A stretch of 64,000 nucleotides of DNA, taken from NCBI RefSeq assembly GCF_900747795.2, contig NC_041404.2:78500616-78564615 (forward strand). Reading direction: 5' to 3'. Below the pieces are notes generated by a model, which had not been told where the DNA came from, did not search any database, and saw only the letters and a list, made by a program, of their open reading frames with translations. This document shows, piece by piece, positions 1-14,595 of this stretch. Position numbers and translations under genes: made by a program. Positions within the stretch are counted from its first letter, which is position 1. Each line of letters starts with the position of its first letter. The stretch comes from Erpetoichthys calabaricus. Taxonomy: Eukaryota > Chordata > Cladistia > Polypteriformes > Polypteridae.

Positions 1-271
1 GCGCAGATTTATGTTAAATATAATTGGTGTTACAGTTAAATTAAGACATAAAGAGCATGAGCACGATGTATTTGGAAACTTAAGCAGTACTGAGGAAATG
101 CTTCTTAATAAAGTCACAAGTGTGTCAATTCCTTATTAAAATCTCCATCCTGTAAGAGGTCGTGTGTAATGATCATATCACTTAGTTCCAGTTGCTCAAT
201 ACGTTCATTCATAGTGTTTTTTTGTTTTCAAGCAGCAGTGCAGACAATTGGCGCGGTTTATAAAACGGTCG

Positions 272-343
272 TTCCCATACCGGGAGTCGAACCCGGGCCG
301 CCTGGGTGAAAACCAGGAATCCTAACCGCTAGACCATATGGGA
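272..343 (-). tRNA. tRNA-Glu (anticodon UUC), copy 1
   Basis: This 72-nt gene folds as a complete cloverleaf on the minus strand. The acceptor stem is TCCCATA paired with TATGGGA. The anticodon stem CCTGG/CCAGG closes a seven-base loop with TTC in the anticodon position. The B box reads GGTTCGACTCC. No CCA is encoded, as expected for a eukaryotic nuclear tRNA. A TTTT run on the minus strand (plus-strand positions about 262-265) follows the 3' end and fits a Pol III terminator. It stands divergently to tRNA-His at 949. Confidence 0.96.
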
Positions 344-948
344 CATTCAGATTGGTAAATTTAAAGGAAAAGGAAATAAATCTCAAATTCAAAATATGCC
401 CCTGATGTTTCATTACATCGAGCCCGTTTCTTATTTTTTTCTTATTTTTACATAAGACTGTTTTCATTAATAGACTGAAATCACCGTTTCCTTTGAGCTT
501 CTTCCACTTGGACTTTACTGTATGGGTAATACATTTTAAGCATAGCGGGTCATACTTTTCACGAAAATCGAGTCGTCCTTCATGTGCTTGCCGTTCAGCA
601 TAAGCACAACACCCTAATAAACGCCTTTTAACTTCCCCTCTTAGCTGTTTAATCAATATTTGGTCAGCTTTACTATTGGATTTAAATGTTGACAGAAGAA
701 TTAGCATTGAACGACTAATTATAATGATAAAATACAATCGCACTATGCAATCGTTTCGTGTCAAAACCTTACTATAATATTTAAAAAGACACATCAGTCA
801 AAGCAAATTGCTGATAGAACTAATATTTTAAATGTATTTTTTGACTGATGACACGAAAATAACTTCCTATATTAAAAAATACTGTTATTTGTGTGTTAGT
901 TTTCCAGTCTACGGCGTTTCAAGGGCGTAACGGATTGTCCGGTAGTGT
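344..948. other. Spacer between tRNA-Glu and tRNA-His, copy 1
   Basis: This AT-rich spacer has a minus-strand open frame that runs through the tRNA-Glu gene into the spacer. I see no recognisable protein domain or repeat. I treat the frame as chance. Confidence 0.5.
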
Positions 949-1020
949 GCCGTGATCGTATAGTGGTCAGTACTCTGCGTTGTGGCCGCAGCAACCCCGG
1001 TTCGAATCCGGGTCACGGCA
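949..1020 (+). tRNA. tRNA-His (anticodon GUG), copy 1
   Basis: This 72-nt cloverleaf has acceptor stem GCCGTGA/TCACGGC and anticodon stem CTGCG/CGCAG around a loop holding GTG. The B box is GGTTCGAATCC. The first nucleotide encoded is G; the extra G-1 of mature tRNA-His is normally added after transcription. A T7 run lies about 30 nt downstream and is a possible terminator. The 5' flank GGTAGTGT is shared with copy 2, which supports tandem duplication. Confidence 0.96.
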
Positions 1021-1499
1021 TTTACGTGGATTTAGCTCATCATCGTTATAGCTTTTTTTAAAAGAACCATGCTAACAGAACTCTGATAGTATTCAATAAG
1101 GTCTATTGTTGAAAATAAACAATACAATATGCAAAGCTATAATACTACATTTGATGTATATAGCGCCTTTTCCATGCTCAAATGTCAAAGGGATACAATA
1201 GGAGAAAAAGCAAAGATAACATTAACACAGGATACCAAATAATACATACATAGATGAAAGTTAAAGTTGTAAATGATAATAAGAAACAAAAAACAGGAAA
1301 AAAAGAAGAAATCAATGGACAAATAACACAACATCTGCATGATTAAATGTAGGAATATTACAATCCCCCAGGGCAATATGGAACCATTAACAGGATAACA
1401 CCAAATTTTGTTATCAATTTTACATTAACTTGGCTATTTGTTTTGATGTCCAGTTCAGATGTAATAATTCCAGGTAGAACACCATCCTGTTCCTGAGCT

Positions 1500-2340
1500 A
1501 CACACTAGCTGTAAAATGGTCAAAAGTATCAGAACCCCCCAAATAACACCCCCTGTTTGTTTGTTGAACATCTCGTTCCAAAACCATGAGCAGTGATTTG
1601 GAGTTGGTCCCTCTTTGCTACCCTAATAAACCGTACTCTTCCAGAAACGCTTTCCACTAGCATCTGGAACGTTGCCATGAGGAGTCATTTCCATTTAGCC
1701 ACTAGAGCATTAGAGAGGTCAGGTACTGATGTCGGGCACTAAGGCCTATCTCACAGTCAGCATTCCAATTCCTCCCAAAGGTGTTTGATGGGGTTGAGGT
1801 CAGGGCTCTGTGTAGGCCAGTTTTCATGACATCTGCCAAACTCAGATTCATCCACCAGATGGTGAGTCGTAATTTATCACTCCAGACAGCACACTTTCCA
1901 CTGCTGTAGAGTTCACAGGTGGTGTGCTTTGCACCACTCCAGGCAATGCCTGGCATTTCACATGGTGATCTTAGGCTTACCATGGAAACTCAATTCATGA
2001 AGACTCCATGGAACAATTCTTGTGCTGATGTTGCGTCCAGAGATAGCTTGGAACTTGGTAGTGAGTATCACATCTAAGGAAAAAATATTTTTACAAGTGG
2101 CATGGTAGCAGTCCCATCCTGTGAGCCTGTAAGGCATACCACTTAGAGACTGAACTGATCTTGTTTCTAGACATTTACATTTCACAATAACAGCACTTAC
2201 AGTTGACCTTGGCAGCAACAGCAGGACAGACATTTGATGACAGGGCATCCTTTGACAGTACCATATTGAATGTCACTGAGAATATGTTTTTGTACCTGCT
2301 GTAATATGCTAGCCACTGTGCCCTTCATTTTTCTCAGTAG
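1500..2340 (-). mobile_element. Tc1-like DNA transposon remnant
   Basis: Read on the minus strand, 1958-2248 gives the helix-turn-helix part of a Tc1-type transposase (LPRSTVSAVIVKCKCLE, then the FHGKPKITM segment). About 1740-1830 gives the DDE-region block TSPDLNPIKHLWEEL in a different, interrupted frame. The family is the fish Tc1 group of about 340-residue transposases. Several frame breaks show that it is dead. I could not define the terminal inverted repeats, so the limits are approximate. Confidence 0.75.
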
Positions 2341-2631
2341 TAGGTCCATTCCTGTCTTGAATTAATCTTACTATACAAGGCAACTTGTTTCTTGTCCAAT
2401 AAATCTCCAAAAGAAAATGATGCAATTATGCACATAGAATTAAAAAATGTGTAGTTATGATAGCTTTTATTACGCAATAGCCTATTAAGTCATTACTTCA
2501 ACGTACTGCTTATTTAATATTGTGTTTTGCTAAGTAAAGTACCCTGATGCCAGCAGGGTATGGCCCCTTATATAAAGAAATATATACAGTATAAGAGAAA
2601 AAGCTTGAGCCCTCAAATATGATTTTTAACA
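2341..2631. other. Unassigned spacer
   Basis: AT-rich sequence between two Tc1-like elements. I recognise no gene or repeat family. Confidence 0.4.
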
Positions 2632-3329
2632 TACAGTCATATGAAAAAGTTTGGGGACCCCTCTCAGCCTACATAATAATTTACTTTCAACAAAAAAGAT
2701 AACAGTGGTATGTCTTTCATTTCCTAGAAAACATCCGAGTACTGGGGTGTTTTCCGAACAAAGATTTTTAGTGAAGCAGTATTTAGTTGTATGAAATTAA
2801 ATCAAATGTGAAAAACTGGCTGTGAAAAAATTTGGGTACCCTTGTAATTTTGCTGATTTGAATGCATGTAACTGCTCAATACTGATTACTTGCAACACCA
2901 AATTGGTTGGATTAGCTCGTTAAGCCTTGAACTTCATAGACAGGTGTGTCCAATCATGAGAAAAGGTATTTAAGGTGGTCAATTGCAAGTTGTGCTTCCC
3001 TTTGACTCTCCTCTGAAGAGTGACAGCATGGGATCCTCAAAGCAACTCTCAAAATATCTGAAAACAAAGATTGTTCAGTATCATGGTTTAGGGGAAGGCT
3101 ACAAAAAGCTATCTCAGAGGAGTAAAGTGTCATTTTCAACCGTAAGGAATGTAATCAGGAAATGGAAGGCCACAGGCACAGTTGCTGTTAAACCCAGGTC
3201 TGGCAGGCCAAGAAAAATACAGGAGCGGCTTATGCACAGGATTGTGAGAATGGTTACAGACAACCCACGGATCACCTCCAAAGACCTGCAAGAACATCTT
3301 GCTGCAGATGGTGTATGCGCTCAGCAGGC

Positions 3330-3733
<404 letters not shown>

Positions 3734-4987
3734 GTACATTGTTCTTTAATTAAGTGCAATTTGCACAGAGAACATCTGTATGTCAGGGTGATGAGAAAGA
3801 AGCCCTTTCTGCACTCACGCCACAAACAGAGTCGCTAGTTGTATGCAAACACTCATTTAGACAAGCCAGATTCATTTTGGAACAAAGTGCTTTGGACTGA
3901 TGAGACAAAAATGGAGTTATTTGATCATAACAAAAAACACTTTGCATGGCGGAAGAAGAACACCACATTCCAAGAAAAATCCCTGCTACCTACTGTCAAA
4001 TTTGGTGTAGGTTCCATCATGTTGTGGGGCTGTGTGTCTAGTTCAGGGATTGGGGCCCTTGTTAAAGTCGAGGGTCGGATGAATTCAACCCAATATCAAC
4101 AAATTCTTGAGGATAATGTTCAAGCATCAGTCACAAAGTTGAAGTTACACAGGGGATATTCCAACAAGACAATGACCCAAAACACAGTTCGAAATCTACG
4201 AAGGCATTCATGCAGAGGGAGAAGTACAATGTTCTGGAATGGCCGTCACAGTCCCATGACTTGAATATCATCAAGAATCTATGGGATGATTTGAAGCAGG
4301 CTGTTCATGCTCGGCAGCCATCAAATTTAACTGAACTGGAGAGATTTTGTATGGATGAATGGTCAAAAATACCTCCATCCAGAATCCAGACACTCATCAA
4401 AGGCTATAGGAGGCGTCTAGAGGCTGTTATATTTGCAAAAGGAGGCTCAACTAAGTATTGATGTAATATCTCTGTTGGGGTGCCCAAATTTATGCACCTG
4501 TCTAATTTTGTTATGATGCATATTGCATATTGTCTGTTAATCCAATAAACTTAATGTCACTGCTGAAATACTACTGTTTCCATAAGGCATGTCATATATT
4601 AAAAGGAAGTTGCTACTTTGAAAGCTCAGCCAATGATGAACAAAAATCCCAAGAATTAAGAGGGTTCCCAAACTTTTTTCATATGACTGTATTACAGGTA
4701 ATGTTAAATATAATTAATATCACAGTGAATACCTTTTATATTTGGATATAGTAAGAAGTAGTACTTGTACTCAGGAAATGCTACAAAATTATGTGATTAT
4801 TGAACAATGATCCAACTCTAATTGCTGTTCGTTTTGTATCTCTAAGATAGCCCCTGAGCTGATGTCAGGGTTCAATAAGTGTCTTGTCAGTCAACTAACT
4901 TAGTTAGTACCACGAAACGCTTCTTTAGGCTATTTCGGTACGAATGGTTAATTACTGCTTACAATCAGTTGGTATCTAAAACAGTCG

Positions 4988-5059
4988 TTCCCATACCGGG
5001 AGTCGAACCCGGGCCGCCTGGGTGAAAACCAGGAATCCTAACCGCTAGACCATATGGGA
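4988..5059 (-). tRNA. tRNA-Glu (anticodon UUC), copy 2
   Basis: The 72 bases are identical to copy 1 at 272-343. A minus-strand TTTT (plus 4977-4980) lies about 7 nt beyond the 3' end as a likely Pol III terminator. The flank AAAACAGTCG resembles AAAACGGTCG at copy 1. Confidence 0.96.
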
Positions 5060-5568
5060 CTGTTGTAAAACCCTTCCAGATTGATCAGTGAACAATATTT
5101 TATTATTATTACATATAACCCATGACCCTGCTCAGGAGTACTGTATGTGGATTTTATTAAATGGCATTGTACTGTATGTACAATGAAAGCATGCCTGATT
5201 ACAGCGCACCGTTATTCATGTTTCACTCCTCACTTTTTGTTTTCCTCACATAATGGTAATCGACGTTGTCTTACAGCTTCTTTCAATTCATTGTGTTTAC
5301 CGCGTAACACTTTTCTGTGTCTTGAAACGTCATTCAAAGAATAATTTATACAAGTTAAAAATCAAGTCTCGTTTCGTCTACATGTGTAATGGCATGAGCA
5401 CGATCGACCTTTTTGACATCACCCGCTGGGTTGTTTAGATTTTATTTGGTCTAATTTATTGTCGAATTTAAAATGTGACGAAGAAATAACATTTTTTACT
5501 GGACTGGGTTATATTCTTAATAATTAATCATTTAAAGCTGGACTAAAGCAGAGGGTGTCTGGTAGTGT
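5060..5568. other. Spacer between tRNA-Glu and tRNA-His, copy 2
   Basis: No gene or named repeat recognised. It is not obviously alignable over its length with the spacer of copy 1, apart from short shared words next to the tRNAs. Confidence 0.4.
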
Positions 5569-5640
5569 GCCGTGATCGTATAGTGGTCAGTACTCTGCGT
5601 TGTGGCCGCAGCAACCCCGGTTCGAATCCGGGTCATGGCA
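5569..5640 (+). tRNA. tRNA-His (anticodon GUG), copy 2
   Basis: The gene matches copy 1 except for one base in the 3' acceptor strand (TCATGGC instead of TCACGGC). This turns the G4-C69 pair into a G-U wobble and leaves the stem paired. Anticodon loop and B box are intact. A TTTT run lies about 15 nt downstream. Confidence 0.94.
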
Positions 5641-5697
5641 TTTATTTGTTACTCCTTTTAATTTAAATTTGATTGATAAATCTAAGCTATATGGCAG

Positions 5698-5842
5698 TAC
5701 AGAAAAGCCAAGCAAAATGACACCTTTTATTGGCTAACTAAAAAGATTACAATATGCAAGCTTTTGAGGCAACTCAGGCCCCTTCTTCAGGCAAGATGTA
5801 ATACAGAGACTGAAGTTCCCTATGTTTATATACACACTCTAG
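5698..5842. mobile_element. Penelope-like terminal fragment (tentative)
   Basis: The stretch holds the phrases ATTGGCTAACTAAAAAGATT, GCAAGCTTTTGAGGCAACTC and CCCCTTCTTCAGGCAA. The last two resemble the terminal regions of Penelope/Neptune-type retroelements in fish and frogs. No coding part is attached. The assignment rests on memory of that terminal motif. Confidence 0.4.
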
Positions 5843-5890
5843 GACAAGAAACAACATTGGTACTACTATTGGTACTACCCTAGTATTACA

Positions 5891-6225
5891 GCTATATGGC
5901 AAAAAGTATGCGGACACACCAGATTACAGAGTTCAGGTTTTCCCAGCGCACTCATTCTTAACAGGTGCATAAAGTTAAGCACATATCTTTGTAATTGCCA
6001 TTAACAAACGTTGGCACTAGAGTGGGTAGTACTGCAGTGATTGTAAACATATCACTGTCATGGGGTGCTATCTTTGCCACAAGTCAATACATTAAATTCA
6101 TACTGTTCTAAACTGCCTCATCAGGATAACGATTTTTCATGGTTGGGCACCTGTACACAAACCTAAGATCACTATGCATAATGCCAACCAGTGAATTAGT
6201 GAATTTCCCCTTGGGATTAATAAAG

Positions 6226-6315
<90 letters not shown>

Positions 6316-6545
6316 ACTATTGTCTAGAAAGGTGTAAAGCATGTCACCATTGAACTCTGAAGCAGTGATAATGTGTTCTCTGGAGTGATGAATGATACTT
6401 CACTACAACATCTGGCAGTGTAATGGACGAATCTAGGTTCGTAGATGCCACAAGAACAACACATTTCAGACTGCATAGTGCCAACTGTAAAGTGGGGTGA
6501 AAAAAGGATAACGATCTGGGGTTGTTTTCCTGAAAAAAACATATC
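5891..6545 (+). mobile_element. Truncated Tc1-like transposon remnant, second family
   Basis: The left end, TATATGGCAAAAAGTATG, is the common start of a fish Tc1 group. After a short LINE piece at 6190-6314, positions 6330-6530 continue with a transposase block containing FSGVMNDTSL and VKWGEKRITIWGCF, equivalent to the WSDES and MVWGCF motifs. The sequence stops there and no right terminal repeat is seen. Confidence 0.7.
6190..6314 (+). mobile_element. Very short LINE 3' end with (TATC)n tail
   Basis: The fragment keeps only about 35 bases of LINE 3' UTR, ending TTGGGATTAATAAAG. About 22 TATC units follow (6226-6314). It lies within the Tc1 remnant at 5891-6545. Confidence 0.8.
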
Positions 6546-6928
6546 AAAAGTTCACCTTTTGAGTGTTTTCTTTATAAATGAAAATAATTATAATAACATT
6601 TCCCATCCCTATAATAATACATTTTCTTAATGCCATCTTCTTCAGGGTTGATTTCTGCCTTTCACCCTGTTTTGGGCTAAAAAGTGGAAAATGGATAGTT
6701 TCTAAACTACATACGGTATTTGTCATTAACAAAACCAAACATTAAAGTTGCAAAGCAGTTCTTCACCAGAATATCACAGATTGAATGTTACATATTTGGC
6801 AACGAATCGAGTGGAATTGTAGGTAATATATTTACAAGTTATAATTTAAGACAGATGAGAAATCACCCGTCGAAATGCAAGTGCTGAAGGTAGAGTGAAT
6901 GCCAAATCACATGTTCTAAAACATACAA
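6546..6928. other. Unassigned spacer before the third tRNA pair
   Basis: AT-rich; no gene or repeat recognised. Confidence 0.4.
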
Positions 6929-7000
6929 TTCCCATACCGGGAGTCGAACCCGGGCCGCCTGGGTGAAAACCAGGAATCCTAACCGCTAGACCATATGGGA
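6929..7000 (-). tRNA. tRNA-Glu (anticodon UUC), copy 3
   Basis: The 72-base body is identical to copies 1 and 2. A minus-strand TTTT terminator lies about 8 nt beyond the 3' end (plus 6917-6920). Confidence 0.96.
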
Positions 7001-7317
7001 ATCACAAACAACAATCTACTGGAACCAATTGTTAATATAAACAGAAAGTTCTTTTTGATTTATTTGGTAAAATTAATTTCTCTGGATCGTACCACTGACT
7101 GCAAGTTCTTGTCACTCGTCATATCACAAGAAAAATTAAATAACAACTTACGTAACCATTCCTCGCTTCGGTTTAATCTGTAAACAATTTAGATGTTTGT
7201 AAAATGGTAATTTACTGTGTAAACCTTTTTCCAACAAAAGTGTTCAGGACGGTCCTGTTTAGTTTAATTTTTGCGTACAACTTTTAGGAGAGTTATCTTT
7301 AACTCTTGTAGCAGGTG

Positions 7318-7443
7318 GCTTGCGCTCACTGGCGTCACAAGGCGGAAAGGGGCGTGGTGGAACTGGCTTTTCCGCTCACGTCCGTTTATGATTGGTTGTA
7401 TGCTAATGAGGGCGCAAAACTCAGTTAAGTTGTAAGCGGACTA
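7318..7443 (+). promoter_or_regulatory. Candidate Pol II promoter-like GC block
   Basis: Within AT-rich surroundings this block holds a GC/KLF-type box GGGGCGTGG (7349-7357), an inverted CCAAT box ATTGG (7391-7395), an octamer-like ATGCTAAT (7400-7407) and several CpGs. An ATGGCGGAG start follows at 7444, but its frame closes after 17 codons at 7497. No TATA box is seen. It could be a promoter of a non-coding or unrecognised transcript, or a repeat end. Confidence 0.3.
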
Positions 7444-7650
7444 ATGGCGGAGATGTTTGCTTATACCTTACTTTGGCATTGTGACATGAGGTATTAGTTG
7501 TAGTCGACAAGAAGTCTGTAAAATAGTATGTTTTATTTAGATGTGGGACTCGCGAGAGAAAGCTTGATTAAAGACTGCACTTTATGTAAATTACTAAAGT
7601 TCCTTGATAAGGTGGGTATTTCATTCATGTTATCATTCCATTAACAGCTC

Positions 7651-7722
7651 GCCGTGATCGTATAGTGGTTAGTACTCTGCGTTGTGGCCGCAGCAACCCC
7701 GGTTCGAATCCGGGTCACGGCA
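7651..7722 (+). tRNA. tRNA-His (anticodon GUG), copy 3
   Basis: This is a complete cloverleaf with perfect acceptor pairing. It differs from copies 1 and 2 by one D-loop base (GTGGTTAG instead of GTGGTCAG). A T5 run about 18 nt downstream can serve as terminator. Its 5' flank differs from copies 1 and 2. Confidence 0.96.
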
Positions 7723-10700
7723 TATAGGTGGGGAATGTGTTTTTAAATGTGTCTTTCACCCAATGGAAGAATACACAGGAATGTTTTCTGGACAATATTT
7801 TTAAAAGCTACGCATTAAATGTAATTTAAACAAAATACTTATTATTTCGAATATTGTATATCCTATAATAGTAAGGTTTGACATGTACTATATACTTATT
7901 GACTTGTGAACGATGTATAGTTACAGATAACACATGCAGATATATTATGTTTTGTAGCCGAAATGAAAAATTTGGTTAAGGCGTTTTCAGTGATCAGCAC
8001 ATTTTCTTTTATTACATATTATGTGTGTATAAACTCGCACACACAGATAGTTCCATTTCAGTGACGATCAATGGATCAAACAAACGAGCAGTCACAGCGA
8101 AACACTAACAGCCATTGTTTAGGTGATATCACAACGTGAAGCACTAGAGCCTGCTGCGCTGCAATGACTATATATCTTATTATATATAATTTTTTTCTTT
8201 CTTTGTATTATGTTGGTTATGCTGCCATCTCATGGTTAGAATAATCATTATTAGCCACTGAGCCGTTTTCCAAGTACTCGGCGGCAGCCCGTCTTTATGC
8301 TACTCCAAGACTGAGGTGCTGGACTGCTTCTGTCCCCATGACCCACCCTGTGTGACTGTATTTGGTTAAACCCCAAGTGATTGGACTGTACAAATATATT
8401 GATAATTATTGTGCGCATCTGGAAGACATTTTATACAAGAGCACACTAGATTAATACATTTTAAGAAACAGCACACTCGCACCAATTTTATTTCCTCAAT
8501 CAACGCTAACAACATTTCTTTGAACTGCAGGATACAAATAGAATCGGATCAACCAACAAGGCTGAACTAAAGAATTCCAGTTCTTTAGTGATCCCTGGGG
8601 ACAATGCCCTGTGCACGCTATCCTCCATTCTGACGGCGTCCTGGCTGGGTTAGGGACCTTGTTGTTCCTCACACCCTATACCTCAAGCCTTCAATTACCA
8701 GCAAATGGCCAGGCCATCAAAACAGCTCCTAAGTTACAGTACGTGCTGTAATAGAGGGACAATTTAGCCCCGTAAAGTTCTTTTAGAGGCCCAATGCCTT
8801 CTAGGTCACAGGAGGAATTGTCACTTCTGGCATTTCCTCTCTGGTCATATAGTCTGCATGCTATGTTCAGGGAGAATGTTGGGTCACCCACCTTTAAGCA
8901 CTCTACTGGAATATTGCACACTTTCACTTGGATTGCATCTCTCACATACAGCACACAAACATGACATACCACACTGTAGTTGCTTATGTAGGACCTCTCC
9001 TGCTGCCAGTGTGTGTCTGTTTCTTTCTTGGGGCTTTCTATGAGACTGTTGTGCCATGCCGTATTCATACCTGGTGGGATTGTAGCCATGGCAAATTTTT
9101 GGCAGCTGGGCACCCCTTGACAGTAATTAGAGACTTTAGATTTAATATTTTCTTTGATCACATTGTGCAGATGTATTTCATCAATTATTTAAAAATACAA
9201 TCACTTTTTGCTATCCCCAGCCCCTACTCAAATGAGCAGAGACATTCCCAACAATTGTTCAGTGGAGAGGTGCTACATATTTCTCTTGTGAACGATTGTA
9301 ATTTATGTGCCAATATAAGCATTCTTAATCAGTTTATTTATAATGAGCACTCATGAGTAAATAACACTCAATTAGCGGCTTCTCTCAATGACCCACATTT
9401 ATTTGAACTTCTAGGCATCAAACCAATGAAGTAAAAACACATCAATAATTTATTTTCCTTTCCAGAGAAATTAAACAAATATAATTTTATTTAAAAAACA
9501 AGTAACTCAGTGTTGGCTTATTGGCTAATGTTGCTTCCTTGTGGCACTAGGGCTCATCTGATGGCTCATCACTTAATGTATTGTTTTAATTTGTTTTAAA
9601 CTGATTTTTGTCACATACTCTGCTCTCATCCCAAAGACATACACGTCAGGACTATCAATTGGCTTGGTGGAAGTGGCTGTGTGTTCTGGAATCTACTAAC
9701 TAAAATAAAGGTCTGTAAAGTGTGGCTCAATTGAAATGTTTAAGCCAAAAACACAATTGAATGTCACAGTGGCTTTTAAGATCTAGTCTCTTCTCTAAAC
9801 TGGCACAACAGTGACATTCTGCATTAAGTTTTCATTGTCTTTAATTATATTAACTATAATGCACCTTTTATGGCATACATTCTTCCAGGTTAGTTGAGAT
9901 CAGGTTTCTCCACTCAGTCTATTTGGTCTTCACGTTTTTATGATAACGCAATTTTTTAACCCATTAACATCCATCCAGATATTAATTTTCAGTTTAAACT
10001 TTCACTTCTGGTTTTCCTGCTTGTGTGCTCAGTCTGAATACTGAACTAACCAACACAACATGAAGTATCCAAGTAGTGTATTAAAAAATAAGTTTGGTAT
10101 TTTTCAAGTGGAAATAAGTTGAAACCCTGGCTAAACCATAACACAATCGCAGTGTACTCTCTGGAGTGTAGAAGCGAATAGATTCTGCAAGGTAAGAGGG
10201 CTGAGCCATGGACCTGTGTGAACAGGCTTATCTTGACATTGAAGGATAACTTCCATATTTTTCAAGTCAGATGTATTTCTTCACAATCATGCTATACATT
10301 AATTTGCCACATACAATTGTGTTCTAAAGTAAAGTGGTTTTTTATAAATGTTAAACATGCCTTGTCTGTTCTTGCAGTTTACAATGGGCCTGAACGGTAC
10401 CCAGGTCCATAGATGAGTGAAAAAGCCTTTAAATATACTAAATACATCAATTTTTCAAGCTAAAAATTTTACTGAATATTGATTCGTGCCTTGAAATTAC
10501 AGACAAATTGTAAAGCAGCTTATCCATATCATTTTAAGCAGGAAAGAAGCAAAATATTGCAATATTCAGGCATTTTAAAAGGAGACCAGCTGTGAACTTT
10601 AACTTTTTTACTTTGTCCCCCTCTGCAGTGACTTTTCAGTCTGAGGGACATGGATCCATCTTGAAAAGTAATTACTAATTGTTGTTATTGGTATTATTGA

Positions 10701-11100
10701 ATGTTGATGTTTAGATGTGAATTGCAGACTCTGTTCTGTAGACATCTACACAATAATAACTGAAAAAGCCACTTGTTACGATTGCTTATATTACAGCTGG
10801 ATTCAAAATAGGACCTCAAACTGTCTCCTGTAGTGTTTGCTATATATTCATGTTTTTGGGTCTCTGATTCTGTTCATTGCATTTTTATTTTTTTGTATGT
10901 TTATTTCAATGTGTTTATTTATTTATGTATTTTTGCCTTGGGGTGATTATGTCTGGGTCTTTGCTCTGATTGCTGCCATTTTGTAGCTATTTTTACATGG
11001 TCATGGCCATGTTGTTTATTGTTGCCGTGCTCACACGTAATCATGCACCGGTTATAGTATATAATATGGCAGCACCCAGTGGTACTGGATATCATAGAAA
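7723..11100. other. Region without recognised gene
   Basis: I read this 3.4-kb AT-rich stretch in both directions and found no domain-bearing frame, tRNA or confident repeat family. The overlapping frames near 8691-9356 on both strands match nothing I recognise. Confidence 0.5.
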
Positions 11101-11650
11101 TACAGTGGATTCAGAAAGTAGACCTCTTCTATTGTGTTGTTTATTTAATTTTAAATGGATAACTTTGCAATTTTTGATCATCAGTCTATGCTCAATAACC
11201 CATAATGACAAAGTAAAAGCATGTTTTCAGAAAGATTTGCAGTTTTATTACAAATCAAAATCTGAAATCTCTCATTCATTTAAGTATTCAAACCCTTTTG
11301 CGTCTGTCCTCCAATTTGTCACCAGATGTATCCTGTTTGTTTAAATTATCCTTGAGATGTGTCTACAACTTGATTGGAGTCCACCTATGGCAAATTGATT
11401 TGATTGGACATAACTTAGAAAGACACACATCTAATTATATAAGGTCCCAAAATTTACACTGCGTGCCAGGAGAAAAAACAAGCCATGAAGTCCGTGGAAC
11501 TCTTTGTAGACCTCAGTGTTCAACATGTGGTGAGGCCTTAATCAGGGTAAAGGCATAAAACCATTTCTAAAGGTGGCTCCAGTAATTGTGAAAAGGATGA
11601 AGTTTTGAACCATCAGGGCTATTCCTACCATATGCTGTCTGGCCAAACTT

Positions 11651-13183
<1,533 letters not shown>

Positions 13184-13796
13184 GTAACTGGGCAAGAAGG
13201 GCTTTTGTAAAAGAAGTGAGGAAGAACCCACTATAACATAACTTCAGAAGTCCTTTGCTGAAGGACAACCATCTCAGCAGCATTCCATAAATAAAGAGTT
13301 TATGGTAGAGTGGCTAGATGGAAACCACTCTTGAGCAAAAGGCATATGACAGAGTTTAAAGGACTAGGAGAGTATGAAGAGAAAGATAATCTGGTCTGAT
13401 GAGACAAAAATTAAACTCTTTAGGTAGAACTCCAAGCACTATGTCTGCTGAAGACCAGGCACTGGTCATCGCCTGCCTAATAGCAAACCTATGGTGAAGG
13501 ATGATGGTGTCAGCTTCCCATTTAATCTAATGGAACTTGAGAGGATCTATAATTGCTGCCAAAGGGGCTTTTACAAAGTACTGAATTAAGGATCAGAACA
13601 CTTACATGAATGACAAATTTCAGTTTTTGATTTTTAATAAATTTCTGAAAAAATGTTTTCATTTTGTCATATGAGTTACTGAGTGTAGATTGATGGGCAA
13701 CATTTCTAATTTTTACATTTAAAATTACATCTACAACACAATATAGTATACAGAAAGGAAATTGAAGGGATTTGAATACTTTCTGAATCCACTGCA

Positions 13797-14595
13797 AATT
13801 GCAATTAATGTTTTTGAAGTAGGAGCAAAGAAAATATGCTATTGAGTTAGGAAATTGTGCAACATTTTTCTCAATACTGTACATCTGATACCTTGTGAGC
13901 TCCCCATAGCACCCCCCTCATTTTGGTGTCCTTGGTGAAATCAAGTTACATGTGCTATGTTCACCCCATGCTGACATTCAGATGGTTCTTTTTTTATTAG
14001 CTGGTCCTGTGTGGCCCTTCCAATTAGTTTCCTTTCTGTCCCAGTAATCCCTTAGCATCTGGACAACCAGTTACAGTGTTTAATAATGTGTATTTGTTAC
14101 GAATAACAATATCTGTTTGATATCAATACACACTTTGTATCCTAATATATACGTTGTAGTTTTGTTTCTTAAAGACTGGGAATGTAATGTGACATATATG
14201 CATTTCAGACAACTGTTGACAGGTGAAATACTACAAAGCATCACCAGCAGGACCAGCGCTGTCAGAGCAAATCTATACAACACCTTCTATCAGACAGATA
14301 AATACTGTACATCTAGTCATGTAAGGGACAGAATGTCCCATGGATTTTCTGTATCTAAACATTTCAGAACACCAGCAACAGAGTCCAAGGAGAGTAACAC
14401 AAGCTTTCTCTTCAAATTTTCATTATGGTAAATTAGTCATCTTGCAGATAAGATATTCAGCTGCAACATTTACATTTTTAACTTTTGTCTCTTATTCACA
14501 GCTCTGGGGAACTCAAGAGTTATTTGCTAGTCTCTATGGGGATTTCATGTTTCCTAAAGCCTAATACACCTACATATACTGTATATGCAGTAAAA
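13797..14595. other. Region without recognised gene
   Basis: Open frames of 60-104 codons occur on both strands but show no domain or coding character. I see no repeat family here. Confidence 0.4.

Noticed and set aside
258-794. 178-codon minus-strand frame across the first tRNA-Glu
   Set aside because: It reads through a certain tRNA gene and has no domain; chance frame.
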